Origin: Desertivirga arenae
Lineage (GTDB): Bacteria; Bacteroidota; Bacteroidia; Sphingobacteriales; Sphingobacteriaceae
DNA: 64,000 nucleotides
Assembly: GCF_017355785.1 (NCBI RefSeq)
Contig: NZ_JAFEWE010000002.1
Span: forward strand, 298,618-362,617
Reading direction: 5' to 3'
Positions 47,335 to 56,985 of the stretch are shown one piece after another. Position 1 is the first letter of the stretch, and every line of letters starts with the position of its first letter. The position numbers and the translations under genes are program-made. The notes under the pieces are model-generated. The model saw only the letters and a list, made by a program, of their open reading frames with translations, was not told the origin of the DNA and searched no databases.

Positions 47335-47976
47335 ATGCTGGAAAGAAGGAAACGAATTTTACTTTGGGTAATGAGTGCCCTGGCCGTTGGCTTTGGCTTG
47401 TTCTCCATTATGGTGATCCTTTTCCCTGACTCACTGCTAGACAGGGAGTTCTCAAAAGAAGTACAGGAGCATCACAGTGTTTTCCTGGATGCCTTGATGA
47501 AATGGATAAGCATCCCAGGTTACATGCCGTACTCCGGCATTATGATCGTTCTCACCGCTGCCATTTTTTTGCTCTTCCGGTACAAAAAAGAGGCCCTTTA
47601 TATTCTTCTTACCGCCTCTGCCGGTATTGTTAGTTCGGCCTTCAAGATCTTGATTAACCGGCCAAGACCCACGGAAAGTGTTGTCAGGATTGTTGAGAAA
47701 GCAAAACACCAGAGCTTCCCAAGCGGACATGTGCTATTCTATGTCGTTTTCTTCGGCTTCCTGGTACTGCTTATGCGACATTTGAAAACCCTTCCCCTTG
47801 TGCTACGATTTGGAGTTTCAATCATATGCCTGATATTGATATTCACCGTTCCCCTTTCCCGCATCTATCTTGGCGCCCATTGGTTTACCGATGTTACGGC
47901 GGGATTCCTTTTGGGACTGATCTGTCTGTTTTTTTTGAGTTACTTTTACCTGAGAAAGGTTAACAGCAAGGTTTAA
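47335..47976 (+). CDS. PAP2-family membrane phosphatase
   Basis: 213 residues from the ATG at 47335. The frame is open to a TTG at 47287, which would overlap the divergent kinase frame, so I reject it. Five or six membrane helices. The three PAP2 phosphatase motifs are all present: K-x6-RP in KILINRPRPTE, SFPSGHV with the catalytic His, and R-x5-H-x3-D in RIYLGAHWFTDV. Such enzymes dephosphorylate undecaprenyl or phosphatidylglycerol phosphates in the inner membrane. It precedes the hybrid kinase at 48043 by 66 bases and may share its transcript. Confidence 0.9.
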   Translation: MLERRKRILLWVMSALAVGFGLFSIMVILFPDSLLDREFSKEVQEHHSVFLDALMKWISIPGYMPYSGIMIVLTAAIFLLFRYKKEALYILLTASAGIVSSAFKILINRPRPTESVVRIVEKAKHQSFPSGHVLFYVVFFGFLVLLMRHLKTLPLVLRFGVSIICLILIFTVPLSRIYLGAHWFTDVTAGFLLGLICLFFLSYFYLRKVNSKV

Positions 47977-48042
47977 GGTTCTCCAAATTCTTTCCAGGAT
48001 TTTTTTATCAACCTTTACAATTCTTCTCTCGTAAAAATATCT

Positions 48043-50424
48043 ATGGATTCAGTCGAAAAGCAAAGGATACAGTGTTTGAAAGCCTACGGTATTTTAGACA
48101 CAAGCGCAGAACAGCAGTTTGAGGGGCTGGTTGAACTGGCTGCATATATTTGCAAAACGCCTATCGCCCTGGTTTCCTTTGTCGACGAGAACCGGGCCTG
48201 GTTTAAAGCGAAAGTGGGCTTGGATGTATGTGAATCATCCCGGGAGATCGCCTTCTGTAATTACACAATTCAGAATAATCACCTGTTGGAAATCCAGGAC
48301 ACGTGTGCAGATCAGCGTTTCGCAAGCAATCCTTTAGTAACTGCAGAACCTTTTATCAGGTTCTATGCTGGCTATCCCGTTACAGCTCCCACAGGTGAAA
48401 ATATCGGCACCCTCTGTGTTTTAGATTTTGAGCCGCGCCAGCTGGATGAAATGCAAAAGAAAGCTTTAAAGGTTTTAGCCGGAGACGTTCTTGCCCATCT
48501 GGAAAATAGAAGGAAGAATACACACCTGCATGAATTGCTGCGCGAAGCCAGGGAATTCCATAATCTTTTTAATAACTCTTCCGAAATCCACTGCATTACC
48601 AATGCAGAAGGGACTATCGAGTTTATCAACGATTCGATCTCCGGCTTACTTGGCTACGAGGCGAAAGACGTTTTAGGAGTTAATATATGGAGTTTCTCCT
48701 TAGAGGGAGAACGAGAACGCGTAATGCCAGCCCTATATCAACAAATAGAGAGCGGAAAAAATCAGTTCCAGATAGAAACCCAGGTATTAACTAAAGACGG
48801 CCGCGTAAGGTGGTTTGAATGGTCTGATGTGATCAAAGACGGGAAATGGCTGGTAAATGGCCGCGATATTACCGAAAGGAAGGCAAGCGACTCCCATATT
48901 AAAGTGCTGTCAGTAGCTGTAGAAAAATCAACTGCCGGTGTGGTGATCAGAAACACGGAAGGCGTTGTGGAATGGATGAACCAAGCTGCAGAGCGTATTT
49001 TTGGCTACTCGTTAAATGAGCTTCAGGGGAGAGTTTTTGGCGACATGCTGATCGGAGAAGGAACAGACATGGCTGTTCTAAGCAAAGCGAGACAGCTTAT
49101 GGCTGAAAGAAAGCCCTATGAGCTGGAATTTTTAATTTATAAAAAGGACCGCACACCCGCCTGGGTATTTATTTCCAATAATCCTCTTTTTAAAGACGAT
49201 GGGCAATTCGACCGCCAGGTAGGCATAGTAGTTGACATTACGGAAAGAAAAATAGCCGAGCAGCAATTGATCAAATCGCGCGAAGATGCCATTGGGTTAA
49301 GCAAAGCCAAAGAAAACTTCCTGTCGGTAATGAGTCACGAAATGAGGACCCCTCTTAACGCGGTTATCGGTATGGCAAGGATTTTAAAAGAAGAGGATCC
49401 CCTGGAAAGACAGCTCTCTAACCTGAGTATTCTCGAATTCTCCGCCAATAATCTACTGACCCTCATTAACGACGTTTTAGATTTCACGAAAATAGAAACC
49501 GGAAATCTGGAACTGGAAAAAGTTCCGGTAAAGATCAAAGAACTCGGAGAAAAAACCATCGAGTCTTTACAGTTCAAGGTGAAAGACAAGCAAATAAATT
49601 TGCGTCTGGAAGTAGATCCGAATGTTCCGGACCTTGTAGAAGCTGACCCTACCCGTTTGTATCAGATCTTTATGAACCTGCTGGGGAACTCGGTGAAATT
49701 TACAGAAACGGGAGAGGTGGTACTAGCCTTAAAATCAGAAAAAACGGAAGGCAAAAACGTCAGCATAGGCTTTGAGATCAGAGATACTGGTATTGGCATT
49801 GCCGCGGATAAGATCAGTTCGATCTTTGACGCCTACTCGCAAGCAGGATCAGATATCAGTCGCAAATATGGAGGGACAGGTTTGGGACTGGCAATCACCC
49901 AAAAACTCATCCATCTGCATGGCTCGAAGATTGAGGTCAAAAGCGAACCAGGTAAAGGCACCAGTTTCTCCTTTTCCATAAGCTTTAAGAAGGTAGAGCA
50001 AGCCATTGAAGAAGCGCAAGAATTAGAACTTCCCTTGAAAATTAAAGCCCTGGTAGTGGATGATAATGCCATTAACAGGCTGCTGGCGAAAAAGGTACTC
50101 CAGAAATGGGAAGTGGCCTGTGATTTCGCTGAAGATGGTCTTGAGGCAGTCAATCTAGCTACCAGCCAGCAGTATGATGTAATTCTGATGGATATTCATA
50201 TGCCAAATATGGGAGGCTTCGAAGCAACTGAACGGATCAGGAATTGCGGGGTACTGCCCTTCAGTCAGGTACCGATCCTTGCCTTAACGGGGAGCGTCCC
50301 TAATGGGAATGAAGATAAATTCTTAGCAGCAGGAATGAACGGATATGTTTTAAAACCCTTCAATCCGTTGTCGCTCTATAAGAAAATAAAAGAAATACGG
50401 GTGGATCTGATTAATCAATATTAA
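48043..50424 (+). CDS. GAF-PAS-PAS hybrid histidine kinase
   Basis: 793 residues, cytoplasmic. N-terminal GAF domain (1-160; starts RIQCLKAYGILDTSAEQQF, includes FCNYTI and YAGYPV). PAS at about 170-280 and 285-402, each ending DITERK. HisKA with His432 (MSHEMRTPLNA), HATPase (NLLGNSVKFT, DTGIGIA, GTGLGLAITQ), and a receiver with Asp717 (VILMDIHMPNMGG). The GAF type is the one often seen in bacterial kinases with diverse small-molecule sensing. No partner gene adjoins; output probably via an HPt protein elsewhere. Confidence 0.9.
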   Translation: MDSVEKQRIQCLKAYGILDTSAEQQFEGLVELAAYICKTPIALVSFVDENRAWFKAKVGLDVCESSREIAFCNYTIQNNHLLEIQDTCADQRFASNPLVTAEPFIRFYAGYPVTAPTGENIGTLCVLDFEPRQLDEMQKKALKVLAGDVLAHLENRRKNTHLHELLREAREFHNLFNNSSEIHCITNAEGTIEFINDSISGLLGYEAKDVLGVNIWSFSLEGERERVMPALYQQIESGKNQFQIETQVLTKDGRVRWFEWSDVIKDGKWLVNGRDITERKASDSHIKVLSVAVEKSTAGVVIRNTEGVVEWMNQAAERIFGYSLNELQGRVFGDMLIGEGTDMAVLSKARQLMAERKPYELEFLIYKKDRTPAWVFISNNPLFKDDGQFDRQVGIVVDITERKIAEQQLIKSREDAIGLSKAKENFLSVMSHEMRTPLNAVIGMARILKEEDPLERQLSNLSILEFSANNLLTLINDVLDFTKIETGNLELEKVPVKIKELGEKTIESLQFKVKDKQINLRLEVDPNVPDLVEADPTRLYQIFMNLLGNSVKFTETGEVVLALKSEKTEGKNVSIGFEIRDTGIGIAADKISSIFDAYSQAGSDISRKYGGTGLGLAITQKLIHLHGSKIEVKSEPGKGTSFSFSISFKKVEQAIEEAQELELPLKIKALVVDDNAINRLLAKKVLQKWEVACDFAEDGLEAVNLATSQQYDVILMDIHMPNMGGFEATERIRNCGVLPFSQVPILALTGSVPNGNEDKFLAAGMNGYVLKPFNPLSLYKKIKEIRVDLINQY

Positions 50425-50518
50425 GGATAATAAACAGCAGCACCTAAGCGTGTCCTTATTTGCTGCATTTCCCCGATCAGCTTATCAGATCCTTATGTAT
50501 TACCCTTTTAAACTTTAA

Positions 50519-50704
50519 TTACTTCTTTGGGAAGGCAGGTAATTTCATCCAGTGGGTAAAATCAGAGATTTCTACTTTATCACCACCTACAATAAATTTA
50601 TTGGCTATTTCGCTAAAGTATCCAAAGTAAATCTGTCCGCCATCAAAAAGCAGAACATCTTCTCCCTGCTCGGGCATGCTATCTTTAATTAAAATCCAGT
50701 TCAT
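50519..50704 (-). CDS. small DUF551-like protein
   Basis: 61 residues. It begins MNWILIKDSMPEQGEDVLLFDGG and ends FTHWMKLPAFPKK. The W-I-x-V/I-K-D-x-x-P-E-x-G start and the THWMxLPxxP end are the DUF551 signature, widespread in phages and bacteria and of unknown function. It is convergent with the kinase at 48043. Preceded (on -) by the second copy of the dispersed hairpin, 136 bases upstream. Confidence 0.75.
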   Translation of the reverse strand: MNWILIKDSMPEQGEDVLLFDGGQIYFGYFSEIANKFIVGGDKVEISDFTHWMKLPAFPKK

Positions 50705-50839
50705 AGTTCTAAAAAATCCAAATATCGTTTATTGTTTTGGATTATTGAAGACATTACTAAAGCCTTTCAGAATCTGTAACCAAAAAGGATCTTATTACTA
50801 GAAGAATGATGGGGAGATGAGTGGCAATTGCAAAGCACG

Positions 50840-50899
50840 GCGCATAAAAAAAGCCCTGTAGCTATGAGAGCAGCAGGGCAACCTAAACCTTATCACAAT
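50840..50899 (-). ncRNA. dispersed hairpin element, copy 2 (candidate small RNA or terminator)
   Basis: Same element as at 40115: ATTGTGATAAGGTTTAGGTT, a GCCCTG/CAGGGC stem (50853-50858 with 50874-50879), a 15-base loop with the conserved core GCTCTCATAG, then seven T and ATGCGC on the minus strand. The copies differ mainly at the loop edges, while stem, upstream block and loop core are conserved. Both copies lie in the upstream region of a + strand kinase gene. Confidence 0.55.
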
Positions 50900-51026
50900 T
50901 TGAACAAATATAGAATTAATATTAGAAACAAGCTAATATTTCTATTTTTTTTCCTGATAAGGCAACCAGGCAACATTCCCCTATCATTGATTTAAACCAA
51001 AGATCCTGGTTACTGTTAAAACGTTC

Positions 51027-52520
51027 ATGGAGATCAGTAAGCACTCAGACTCGACTAACGACAATTTTTTGAGGGATAAGGAGCAGTTTTACAACCAGGT
51101 GTTGCAGAGCATTGAGGAATATGCTGTGTTTACAATTGATATGGAAGGTAGGATCACCAGCTGGAACACCGGTGCGTTTTATCTTTTCGGTTATAGCTCT
51201 ATAGAGATCTTAAACAGAAGTGGCGATATCTTATATACTCCTGAAGATATCGCTGCTCATGTTCCTGAAATGGAAATGGAAGGTGCGCTGCACGAAGGAA
51301 GAGCCGTGAATGAACGATACCATGTAAAGAAAGATAGAAGCCGGTTTTGGGGAAGCGGCCTTGTTTTTCCTCTATTCGATAAAGAGGGCAAACACCAGGG
51401 TTTTACCAAGGTAATGAGAAACATGACCTGGGTGAAGGATACTGAGGAGGAGAACCGGGAAATTAATGCCTTTGCTCACAAATTGGTTTCTACATCCCTG
51501 GAGGCGTTTATTGTCTTAAACCAGGATCTCACGATCAATAACTACAGTGAACCATTCAGAGAGATCTTTAATCTGGAAGAGAAACAATACCGGGGGTCGT
51601 CCATCTATGAGGTTTTAGGGTCGAAAGTGGAAATCAAGGAGCTACAGCTTTTATTTGACACGATTTTAAGCGATAAGGATGCGTATAAGGACTATGAGCT
51701 TCACATTATAACTGGCGCAGCTAAGAAGAAAATCATCAAAGTAGATACCCGCCGCTTTACCATCAATGAAAATGGTAAGCAGGTGCTTATGCAAGCTTTT
51801 GAGGATGTTACAGAAAAAAAGGCTTTGCAGGAGATGAAGGACCTGTTTATCGGTGTGGCGAGTCATGAAATAAAAAATCCGCTCGCTGTGCTCAGGGTTT
51901 ACGCACAGCTTTTGGAAAGAGAATTAAAAGATCATCCGAATGAACGGGTTAAGCAAGCGGTAGACAAGGTCAACGAACACGGCAACCGGCTCATGCATCT
52001 CATATCCCGCCTGCTTGACCTTTCCCGCTTGGAAAACTTTGAGGTGCTGCCTAAGATGGAAGAGTTTGATCTATACGCGCTCGTGCTAAAGGTAGTAGAA
52101 GACCTGAGACTCACCCACCCTAGTCACGAGGTGTTCTTTGACGAGATCATCTCCGAGAGCGTTTGTGCAGACCCGGTTCGAATACAACAAGTGCTGGTGA
52201 ACCTTATTTCCAATGCCATCAAATATTCACCAGGTGCCGACCATATCGTGGTAAGTATAAGACTGGATGATCAAAGAAAAGCGGTAGTGGTTTCCGTCCA
52301 CGACCTCGGCCCCGGCATAAAGGAATCTGAAAAAGAAAAGCTCTTTTCAAAGTTCCAACGGACAGAAAATGCTGTCAAAAGTAAAATTACCGGAGCTGGC
52401 CTTGGCCTCCACATCAGCAAGGAAATTGTCGAGCAGCACGGGGGAGAGCTTTGGTTTGAAAGTACAGAAGGCATGGGGACCTCTTTCTATTTCAGCCTTC
52501 CGCTTGTAGCCTGTCTTTAA
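51027..52520 (+). CDS. double-PAS histidine kinase
   Basis: 497 residues, cytoplasmic. PAS 1 (about 20-137, with the TSWNTGAFYLFGYSS and RFWGSG motifs of the photoreceptor/haem-type PAS_9 group), PAS 2 (about 150-263), HisKA with His280 in ASHEIKNPLAV, and an HATPase (NLISNAIKYSP, DLGPGIK, GAGLGLHISKEIV). The motif reads HEIKNPL rather than the HELKTPL of the neighbouring kinases, so it comes from a different kinase subgroup. No regulator adjoins. Confidence 0.9.
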   Translation: MEISKHSDSTNDNFLRDKEQFYNQVLQSIEEYAVFTIDMEGRITSWNTGAFYLFGYSSIEILNRSGDILYTPEDIAAHVPEMEMEGALHEGRAVNERYHVKKDRSRFWGSGLVFPLFDKEGKHQGFTKVMRNMTWVKDTEEENREINAFAHKLVSTSLEAFIVLNQDLTINNYSEPFREIFNLEEKQYRGSSIYEVLGSKVEIKELQLLFDTILSDKDAYKDYELHIITGAAKKKIIKVDTRRFTINENGKQVLMQAFEDVTEKKALQEMKDLFIGVASHEIKNPLAVLRVYAQLLERELKDHPNERVKQAVDKVNEHGNRLMHLISRLLDLSRLENFEVLPKMEEFDLYALVLKVVEDLRLTHPSHEVFFDEIISESVCADPVRIQQVLVNLISNAIKYSPGADHIVVSIRLDDQRKAVVVSVHDLGPGIKESEKEKLFSKFQRTENAVKSKITGAGLGLHISKEIVEQHGGELWFESTEGMGTSFYFSLPLVACL

Positions 52521-52556
52521 ACCTAAAATCTACAGATCCAGGAGAAAGCCAAGCCT

Positions 52557-55500
52557 CTACTTCAACTGTAACCATGCCACTGCCGCACCCTTGAAAGGTG
52601 ACTGAAGGGTACCCTGCTTCGAAATAACTGTTCCCTTAGAGATCATCTCTCCCGAAGCCGGGTTTATCCAGTTCACACTGTATTTCTTCGCATCATCGTC
52701 GAGGTTAATTTTTACCTGGCCATCCTGTGAAAACACAATATATCCCTTAGCCTTCTCCCCAAGCACATAGGTTCCTGAAGGCTGATCCTTTATCTTCATA
52801 GGGCGAAACTTCAGAGCTTCCTGCAGAAATCGTTTGTTTTGTACTGGTAAATTTGCCAGGGAACCTCCCGCCATGAACGCTGCCCAGTTCCCATATTCTC
52901 CGCCCTGACGGGAATACACGATTGCTTTATCAGGGTATTTAAGACGAAACTCAGTCACCGCCCGGTATACCTGATCGAAAGAAGTTTCGCCTACCTCCAT
53001 AATTCGTGCATATTGTCGCTCGGTAAGGCTCTGACCACCCGTTGGCGAATACAAACTCCCATCCTTGCGGTACTGCCACTGGACAACTTCCACAATATCC
53101 ACCAGCTTAGAACGACGAGGGTCTGCAAGAATCGCATCCTGTACGTCTTTTGTACCGGGTAACATCACCATCAAATCTTTATTATTCTCCTTTTGCCATT
53201 CTGCGATGATATCCAGCCAGAACTGTACAAAATGCAGAGGACCCGTATATTCAAGTCCCAGGTGATGCACCACATTTTTATTATCCTTAAACTCATCCAG
53301 ACTTTTGCGAATGTAATTCCTGTGCAGCTGCTTCCTGACGGCGTTAGTTGTATCGTAAAACTCAACTGCCATGTAAATACGTTTATCGCCTGCGTAAGCA
53401 GGATTCTCAGCAAAGCCGGTGTTATTGATATTGTTTGCTGTTCTCCAGGGATAATCCGCCCAATGTGCGCCTTCTTCAATAATATTGTGCTGCAGATAGT
53501 GCTCCTGGATAAACAGCAGGCCGTTTTGATCCGCGAGGGTCGCGAATTGCTTTAATCGAGACCAGTACCAGGGATTCCATTTGGTGAGGTCGTATTTACT
53601 CAGGCGATCAAAGGCTTCAGCCTGGCCGGTGCGGCTGAAAGGCTGCTCATAAAAAGGAGCCCATACATCAGCATCTGCACGGCGGCTTCTGGCATGATCA
53701 TCCCTCCTCCGCTCATACCACAGGGCCGGAAAGTTCTGCATAGATACCATATTCATAGCCTTCATCTTGCTAACTACCGAATCGAGATCGTCTGTTAATC
53801 CTGAACCGCTGCGACCAGGAACAAAGCGAACGAGGTTTAAATTTGCAGTTGAAACTTCCCCCGGCCGGGTTGAACCCCTCCACATCGAAGTCCTGCCTTT
53901 TCTTCCGGTCAATACCTCATCCCCTTTTACAATCCATCCTCCGGAAAACCGTATAGACGGAGCAGGTTTTGGAAGACTTGCTTTAGCAGGAAGCTTAATT
54001 GCAGCCAAACGGCGCGCCCCCGACAGATCAGATATTAAGGGATAACGGGCAATCATAGAATCGATCCAGCTAAATAGCGTAAGATCAGGCTGCTTTGAAC
54101 GCTCGCTGTATTGGGCAGCAAGCTCTGGAGAGGGAGCTGAGCCGGATGAAGAGGTGTAGACCAATAGCTTATCCAATTCGGGCGAATCTTTCCCTGTTCT
54201 CGCCTGTAGCTGTGCATAATAGAAACTCTCAGGCTTTAAAAAACCATGCGGCTTTTCGTGAAAGCCGTTCCCATAGCCCTGCGCCCAGCTTCCGTAGGCC
54301 CAATTCTGCGCTCCCGGAGGGTTTGATAAATAAAGCTTCGCTGCCCTTGCCTGCCAGCTTAGTGAATTGGCTGTAGTCCATCCGCCTCCCTGTCCATCCA
54401 CATCCCGGTAATCCATGAACATATTTCCCCCATCAACCGTCACTTTATCAAACAGCACTCCTGTAGACCATCCCCCTACTGTGCCGCTGAAGTTAAAGGG
54501 TAAATACGAGTAGCATTGAACAAACGCATTCGGTCCCGCAGCAGAAAAGCCTACCGAAAAATCATGATAGCCGTATTCCGCATAACAGCGTTGAAACAAT
54601 ACCTGCTGCCCTAATGTCTGGAAGGAAAGGCGGCGATAATTTCCTATCTCCCCAACCGGCGAAAGAGATTTACAGTCTTCCACAGTAACGCGACTGGCAG
54701 TTTCCCAAACCGCTACGGCAGAACTTACAAAATGCTGTGCTTCGACACGGCGTACCCAGGCATCCTCTACGTTCTCCAGCGTTATAGCCATCCAGCGATG
54801 GTTCTCGTCTTTCGGATTAGCGCTGTCGAAAGCAGAAACACAGTTCAGGTTTTCAACACCAACATTGCGGATACGTCCTTCCCAGGTATATTTGGCAACA
54901 GTACTGCCACCATATTTCGGGTCGAGCGAGTTGCTGAGAGGAAGGTCGATGGTAATAGTATTATGATCTGCCGCTACTACCCTTCGCAGCCAGTCCTGAT
55001 CGAAGTCACCAGCCTCCCAATGCGTTAAATGGTAGTTTACATAAGTACCGATCTTGTCGGCCCCTATCGATCGTATCCATTCTTCAGTGGATGGTCGTTT
55101 AACGATGATCCTATCCCCGGCTTTAAAATTATGGGGCGACTTAAAACTCAGGGTCAGGGCATTTACCGGAACATAGACGTTCTGCAAGGGAACAGCTGCC
55201 TCTGCTTTTCTATCATTTTTTCCGGACACCCTGATCAGCGTTTCCCTGCCTGTGCCTTTTGCGACTAAGATTGTTCCCTCCTTGCCTGGTCCGGCTCCCC
55301 GTAAAACAACCCCGCTTGCAATTATTTCCAGCGAGCCTGCAAGTTCAAATTCCCCCTTCTCCAGCAATACAGCACCGCGAAAGCCAGCTTTATTCAGGGG
55401 CAGAGAAGAAACGTAATCAATGGCCAATTGAATTGCCTTTGTAGCATCCCCCTTCATGGAAGGAACAATAACTTTCACCGGAACATTCGGGATAGGTTCA

Positions 55501-55694
55501 TTAGAGTTCTGATATCCGCAATAGGAATAGTCCGGAACCCTGTCGCCATTCGGTGCCTTTGTATAGCTTAAATCTCCTGTTGCTGTAATCTGAACACGCG
55601 GCGTGTCAAGCGGTGCTTCCTGAGCCCTCAGGTTTGTAGAAAGAACATTGCATAGGATGATAAAAAGGCCTATGCCCGGAAATTTATTAAACAT
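52557..55694 (-). CDS. large exported beta-helix / DUF6298-like protein
   Basis: 1045 residues. Signal peptide 1-24 (cleavage after RAQ). Residues about 45-480 form a pectate-lyase-like right-handed beta helix (SGVVLRGAGPGKEGT; RWMAITLENVEDAWVRRVEAQ; SRVTVEDCKSLSP). Residues about 600-960 look like a TIM-barrel hydrolase of the DUF6298 type (NFPALWYERRRDDHARSRR; GLLFIQEHYLQHN; HHLGLEYTGPLHFVQFW; EVVQWQYRKDGSLYSP). A small C-terminal beta domain closes it. The fusion suggests a polysaccharide-degrading enzyme acting outside the inner membrane (inference). It stands alone, without SusCD genes. Confidence 0.8.
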   Translation of the reverse strand: MFNKFPGIGLFIILCNVLSTNLRAQEAPLDTPRVQITATGDLSYTKAPNGDRVPDYSYCGYQNSNEPIPNVPVKVIVPSMKGDATKAIQLAIDYVSSLPLNKAGFRGAVLLEKGEFELAGSLEIIASGVVLRGAGPGKEGTILVAKGTGRETLIRVSGKNDRKAEAAVPLQNVYVPVNALTLSFKSPHNFKAGDRIIVKRPSTEEWIRSIGADKIGTYVNYHLTHWEAGDFDQDWLRRVVAADHNTITIDLPLSNSLDPKYGGSTVAKYTWEGRIRNVGVENLNCVSAFDSANPKDENHRWMAITLENVEDAWVRRVEAQHFVSSAVAVWETASRVTVEDCKSLSPVGEIGNYRRLSFQTLGQQVLFQRCYAEYGYHDFSVGFSAAGPNAFVQCYSYLPFNFSGTVGGWSTGVLFDKVTVDGGNMFMDYRDVDGQGGGWTTANSLSWQARAAKLYLSNPPGAQNWAYGSWAQGYGNGFHEKPHGFLKPESFYYAQLQARTGKDSPELDKLLVYTSSSGSAPSPELAAQYSERSKQPDLTLFSWIDSMIARYPLISDLSGARRLAAIKLPAKASLPKPAPSIRFSGGWIVKGDEVLTGRKGRTSMWRGSTRPGEVSTANLNLVRFVPGRSGSGLTDDLDSVVSKMKAMNMVSMQNFPALWYERRRDDHARSRRADADVWAPFYEQPFSRTGQAEAFDRLSKYDLTKWNPWYWSRLKQFATLADQNGLLFIQEHYLQHNIIEEGAHWADYPWRTANNINNTGFAENPAYAGDKRIYMAVEFYDTTNAVRKQLHRNYIRKSLDEFKDNKNVVHHLGLEYTGPLHFVQFWLDIIAEWQKENNKDLMVMLPGTKDVQDAILADPRRSKLVDIVEVVQWQYRKDGSLYSPTGGQSLTERQYARIMEVGETSFDQVYRAVTEFRLKYPDKAIVYSRQGGEYGNWAAFMAGGSLANLPVQNKRFLQEALKFRPMKIKDQPSGTYVLGEKAKGYIVFSQDGQVKINLDDDAKKYSVNWINPASGEMISKGTVISKQGTLQSPFKGAAVAWLQLK

Positions 55695-56214
55695 GCTAAA
55701 ATGGCTGAATGATCTAAATGTTACTGGTTATTTTAGGAAGATTCAGAACTTCCTGCCGCCTAATTTCGAGAAAGCGGATGAGACTTGCAAAGTGGGGTGG
55801 TTTTGTAAGGAGAATGGTACAATCCGAGATTCTCGAGGCGTCGTTCCAAGTCGGTATCTTTCGTAACGAAGCTCTTCCTCCTGGCAGAAACAAAGACAAA
55901 AACTGCGCCCCTATTACCTAATGATGGTCTGCGAATAGGCATCAGGAAGCTTTAAATAAATATTATTTGGGCGGTATTATACATGGGCTAATTGTGCATT
56001 ACCAAGGTTAACCCGAATATTAAGCGCAAAATTAAATGAAGCTGGCCGCCCCAAGAAGGCATGAAGGAACTAAAAAAGCAGGAATTGAAATAGAGGGAAG
56101 AGGAGGATAATAAAATGAACCCGATACAACAATGTTTTAATAGGAACGTATTATATTTGTATACATGAAACGACGCCTGTTTATGTCGTCATTCAAAATT
56201 AAAGAATAAGTGTC
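55695..56214. other. intergenic region without a recognised gene
   Basis: Several short frames overlap on both strands around 55720-55940 without any family signal; they look accidental. CCGAGATTCTCGAGG (near 55826) and GTATCTTTCGTAACGAAG are palindromic and may be a worn intergenic repeat. A promoter for the next operon lies at 56152-56159. Confidence 0.4.
56152..56159 (+). promoter_or_regulatory. -7 promoter element of the DUF6169 operon
   Basis: TATATTTG fits TAnnTTTG exactly and lies about 55 bases upstream of the GTG start at 56215. No good -33 box at the expected distance was found. Confidence 0.45.
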
Positions 56215-56373
56215 GTGAAAAACCAAAAATCACATACAACGCGAGACAATTGCAGTAGTTCTAAAAAGAATCCTTTCCGTAAATTGATAGAGGATAAGGA
56301 GAAGATTGCTAAAGCATATCAAGAAAACCGCCCTTTATCATCGTTAGGTATTTCCTTTGTTAAACCACTATAA
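56215..56373 (+). CDS. 52-residue partner protein of the DUF6169 gene
   Basis: Opens with GTG directly after a TAA in frame. The product is basic at first (MKNQKSHTTRDN) and then reads NPFRKLIEDKEKIAKAY and SSLGISFVKPL. The LKGIKFVKPL-like ending is one I remember from small Bacteroidota proteins encoded just before larger hypothetical genes. Its last 17 bases overlap the TTG start of the next gene, so translation is probably coupled. The arrangement resembles toxin-antitoxin or immunity pairs, but no such role is shown. Confidence 0.55.
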   Translation: MKNQKSHTTRDNCSSSKKNPFRKLIEDKEKIAKAYQENRPLSSLGISFVKPL

Positions 56374-56884
56374 TTGGATTGAAACCTCTGAAGGTTACGA
56401 GTTCTCCACAGCCCATAAATTAGATTTTCTAGCCTATTTTACGAATTTTTATTTACAAAATCCTAAGACTGAGCAGGACGTTGAAGTATATTCTCTTGGT
56501 ATTACTTGTAAACAGGGAGATGATTTTAATGTACACAGAAGAGATTCGCTGATAAGAAATACTGTAATAACTATTGTTCAGGACTTCTTTTTAAAAAACA
56601 ATGATGAGGTTGTTCTATATGTTTGCATGACAGATGATAGTGCAAGAAAAAGAAGGATAACATTTGGCCGCTGGTTTAGAGAGTTAGGAGATCAGGAATA
56701 CGAAAAACACGATTGCAGGGAGGAATGCACTAAAGAAGGTTTTTATAGCTCTATGATTGTTAAAAGCGATAATACGAGGAAGAATGAGTTTGTAGAATCA
56801 TTTCATTACACAATTAATAGCTATTTCGGACTTCCTGATTTAGACAGGACGACAACGTCTTCTCCTATACACACAAGGTCGTAG
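56357..56884 (+). CDS. DUF6169 family protein
   Basis: 175 residues, start codon TTG (MLNHYNWIETSEGYEFST). Family-like features are FLAYFTNFY near the start, an IVQDFFLKNNDEVVLYVCMTDD strand, RKRRITFGRWFRELG, and KHDCREE. This matches my memory of DUF6169, a Bacteroidota family of unknown function found with a small upstream gene. The C-terminal end (TTTSSPIHTRS) is unusual and may be an out-of-family extension. It lies at the edge of a stretch of decayed genes, so it may itself belong to accessory DNA. Confidence 0.65.
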   Translation: MLNHYNWIETSEGYEFSTAHKLDFLAYFTNFYLQNPKTEQDVEVYSLGITCKQGDDFNVHRRDSLIRNTVITIVQDFFLKNNDEVVLYVCMTDDSARKRRITFGRWFRELGDQEYEKHDCREECTKEGFYSSMIVKSDNTRKNEFVESFHYTINSYFGLPDLDRTTTSSPIHTRS

Positions 56885-56985
56885 AATCGCTACCGCACAG
56901 GTCAAATCCTTTCACCTGGACAGAACCTGTTATTCGTCTGGGGATGTACACCCAGCAGCCTTTTATTGATTCTCTAAATACATAA

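Noticed and set aside
55648-55942. Overlapping 60-72 codon frames on both strands
   Set aside because: Four mutually overlapping frames with no family features; the region looks non-coding.
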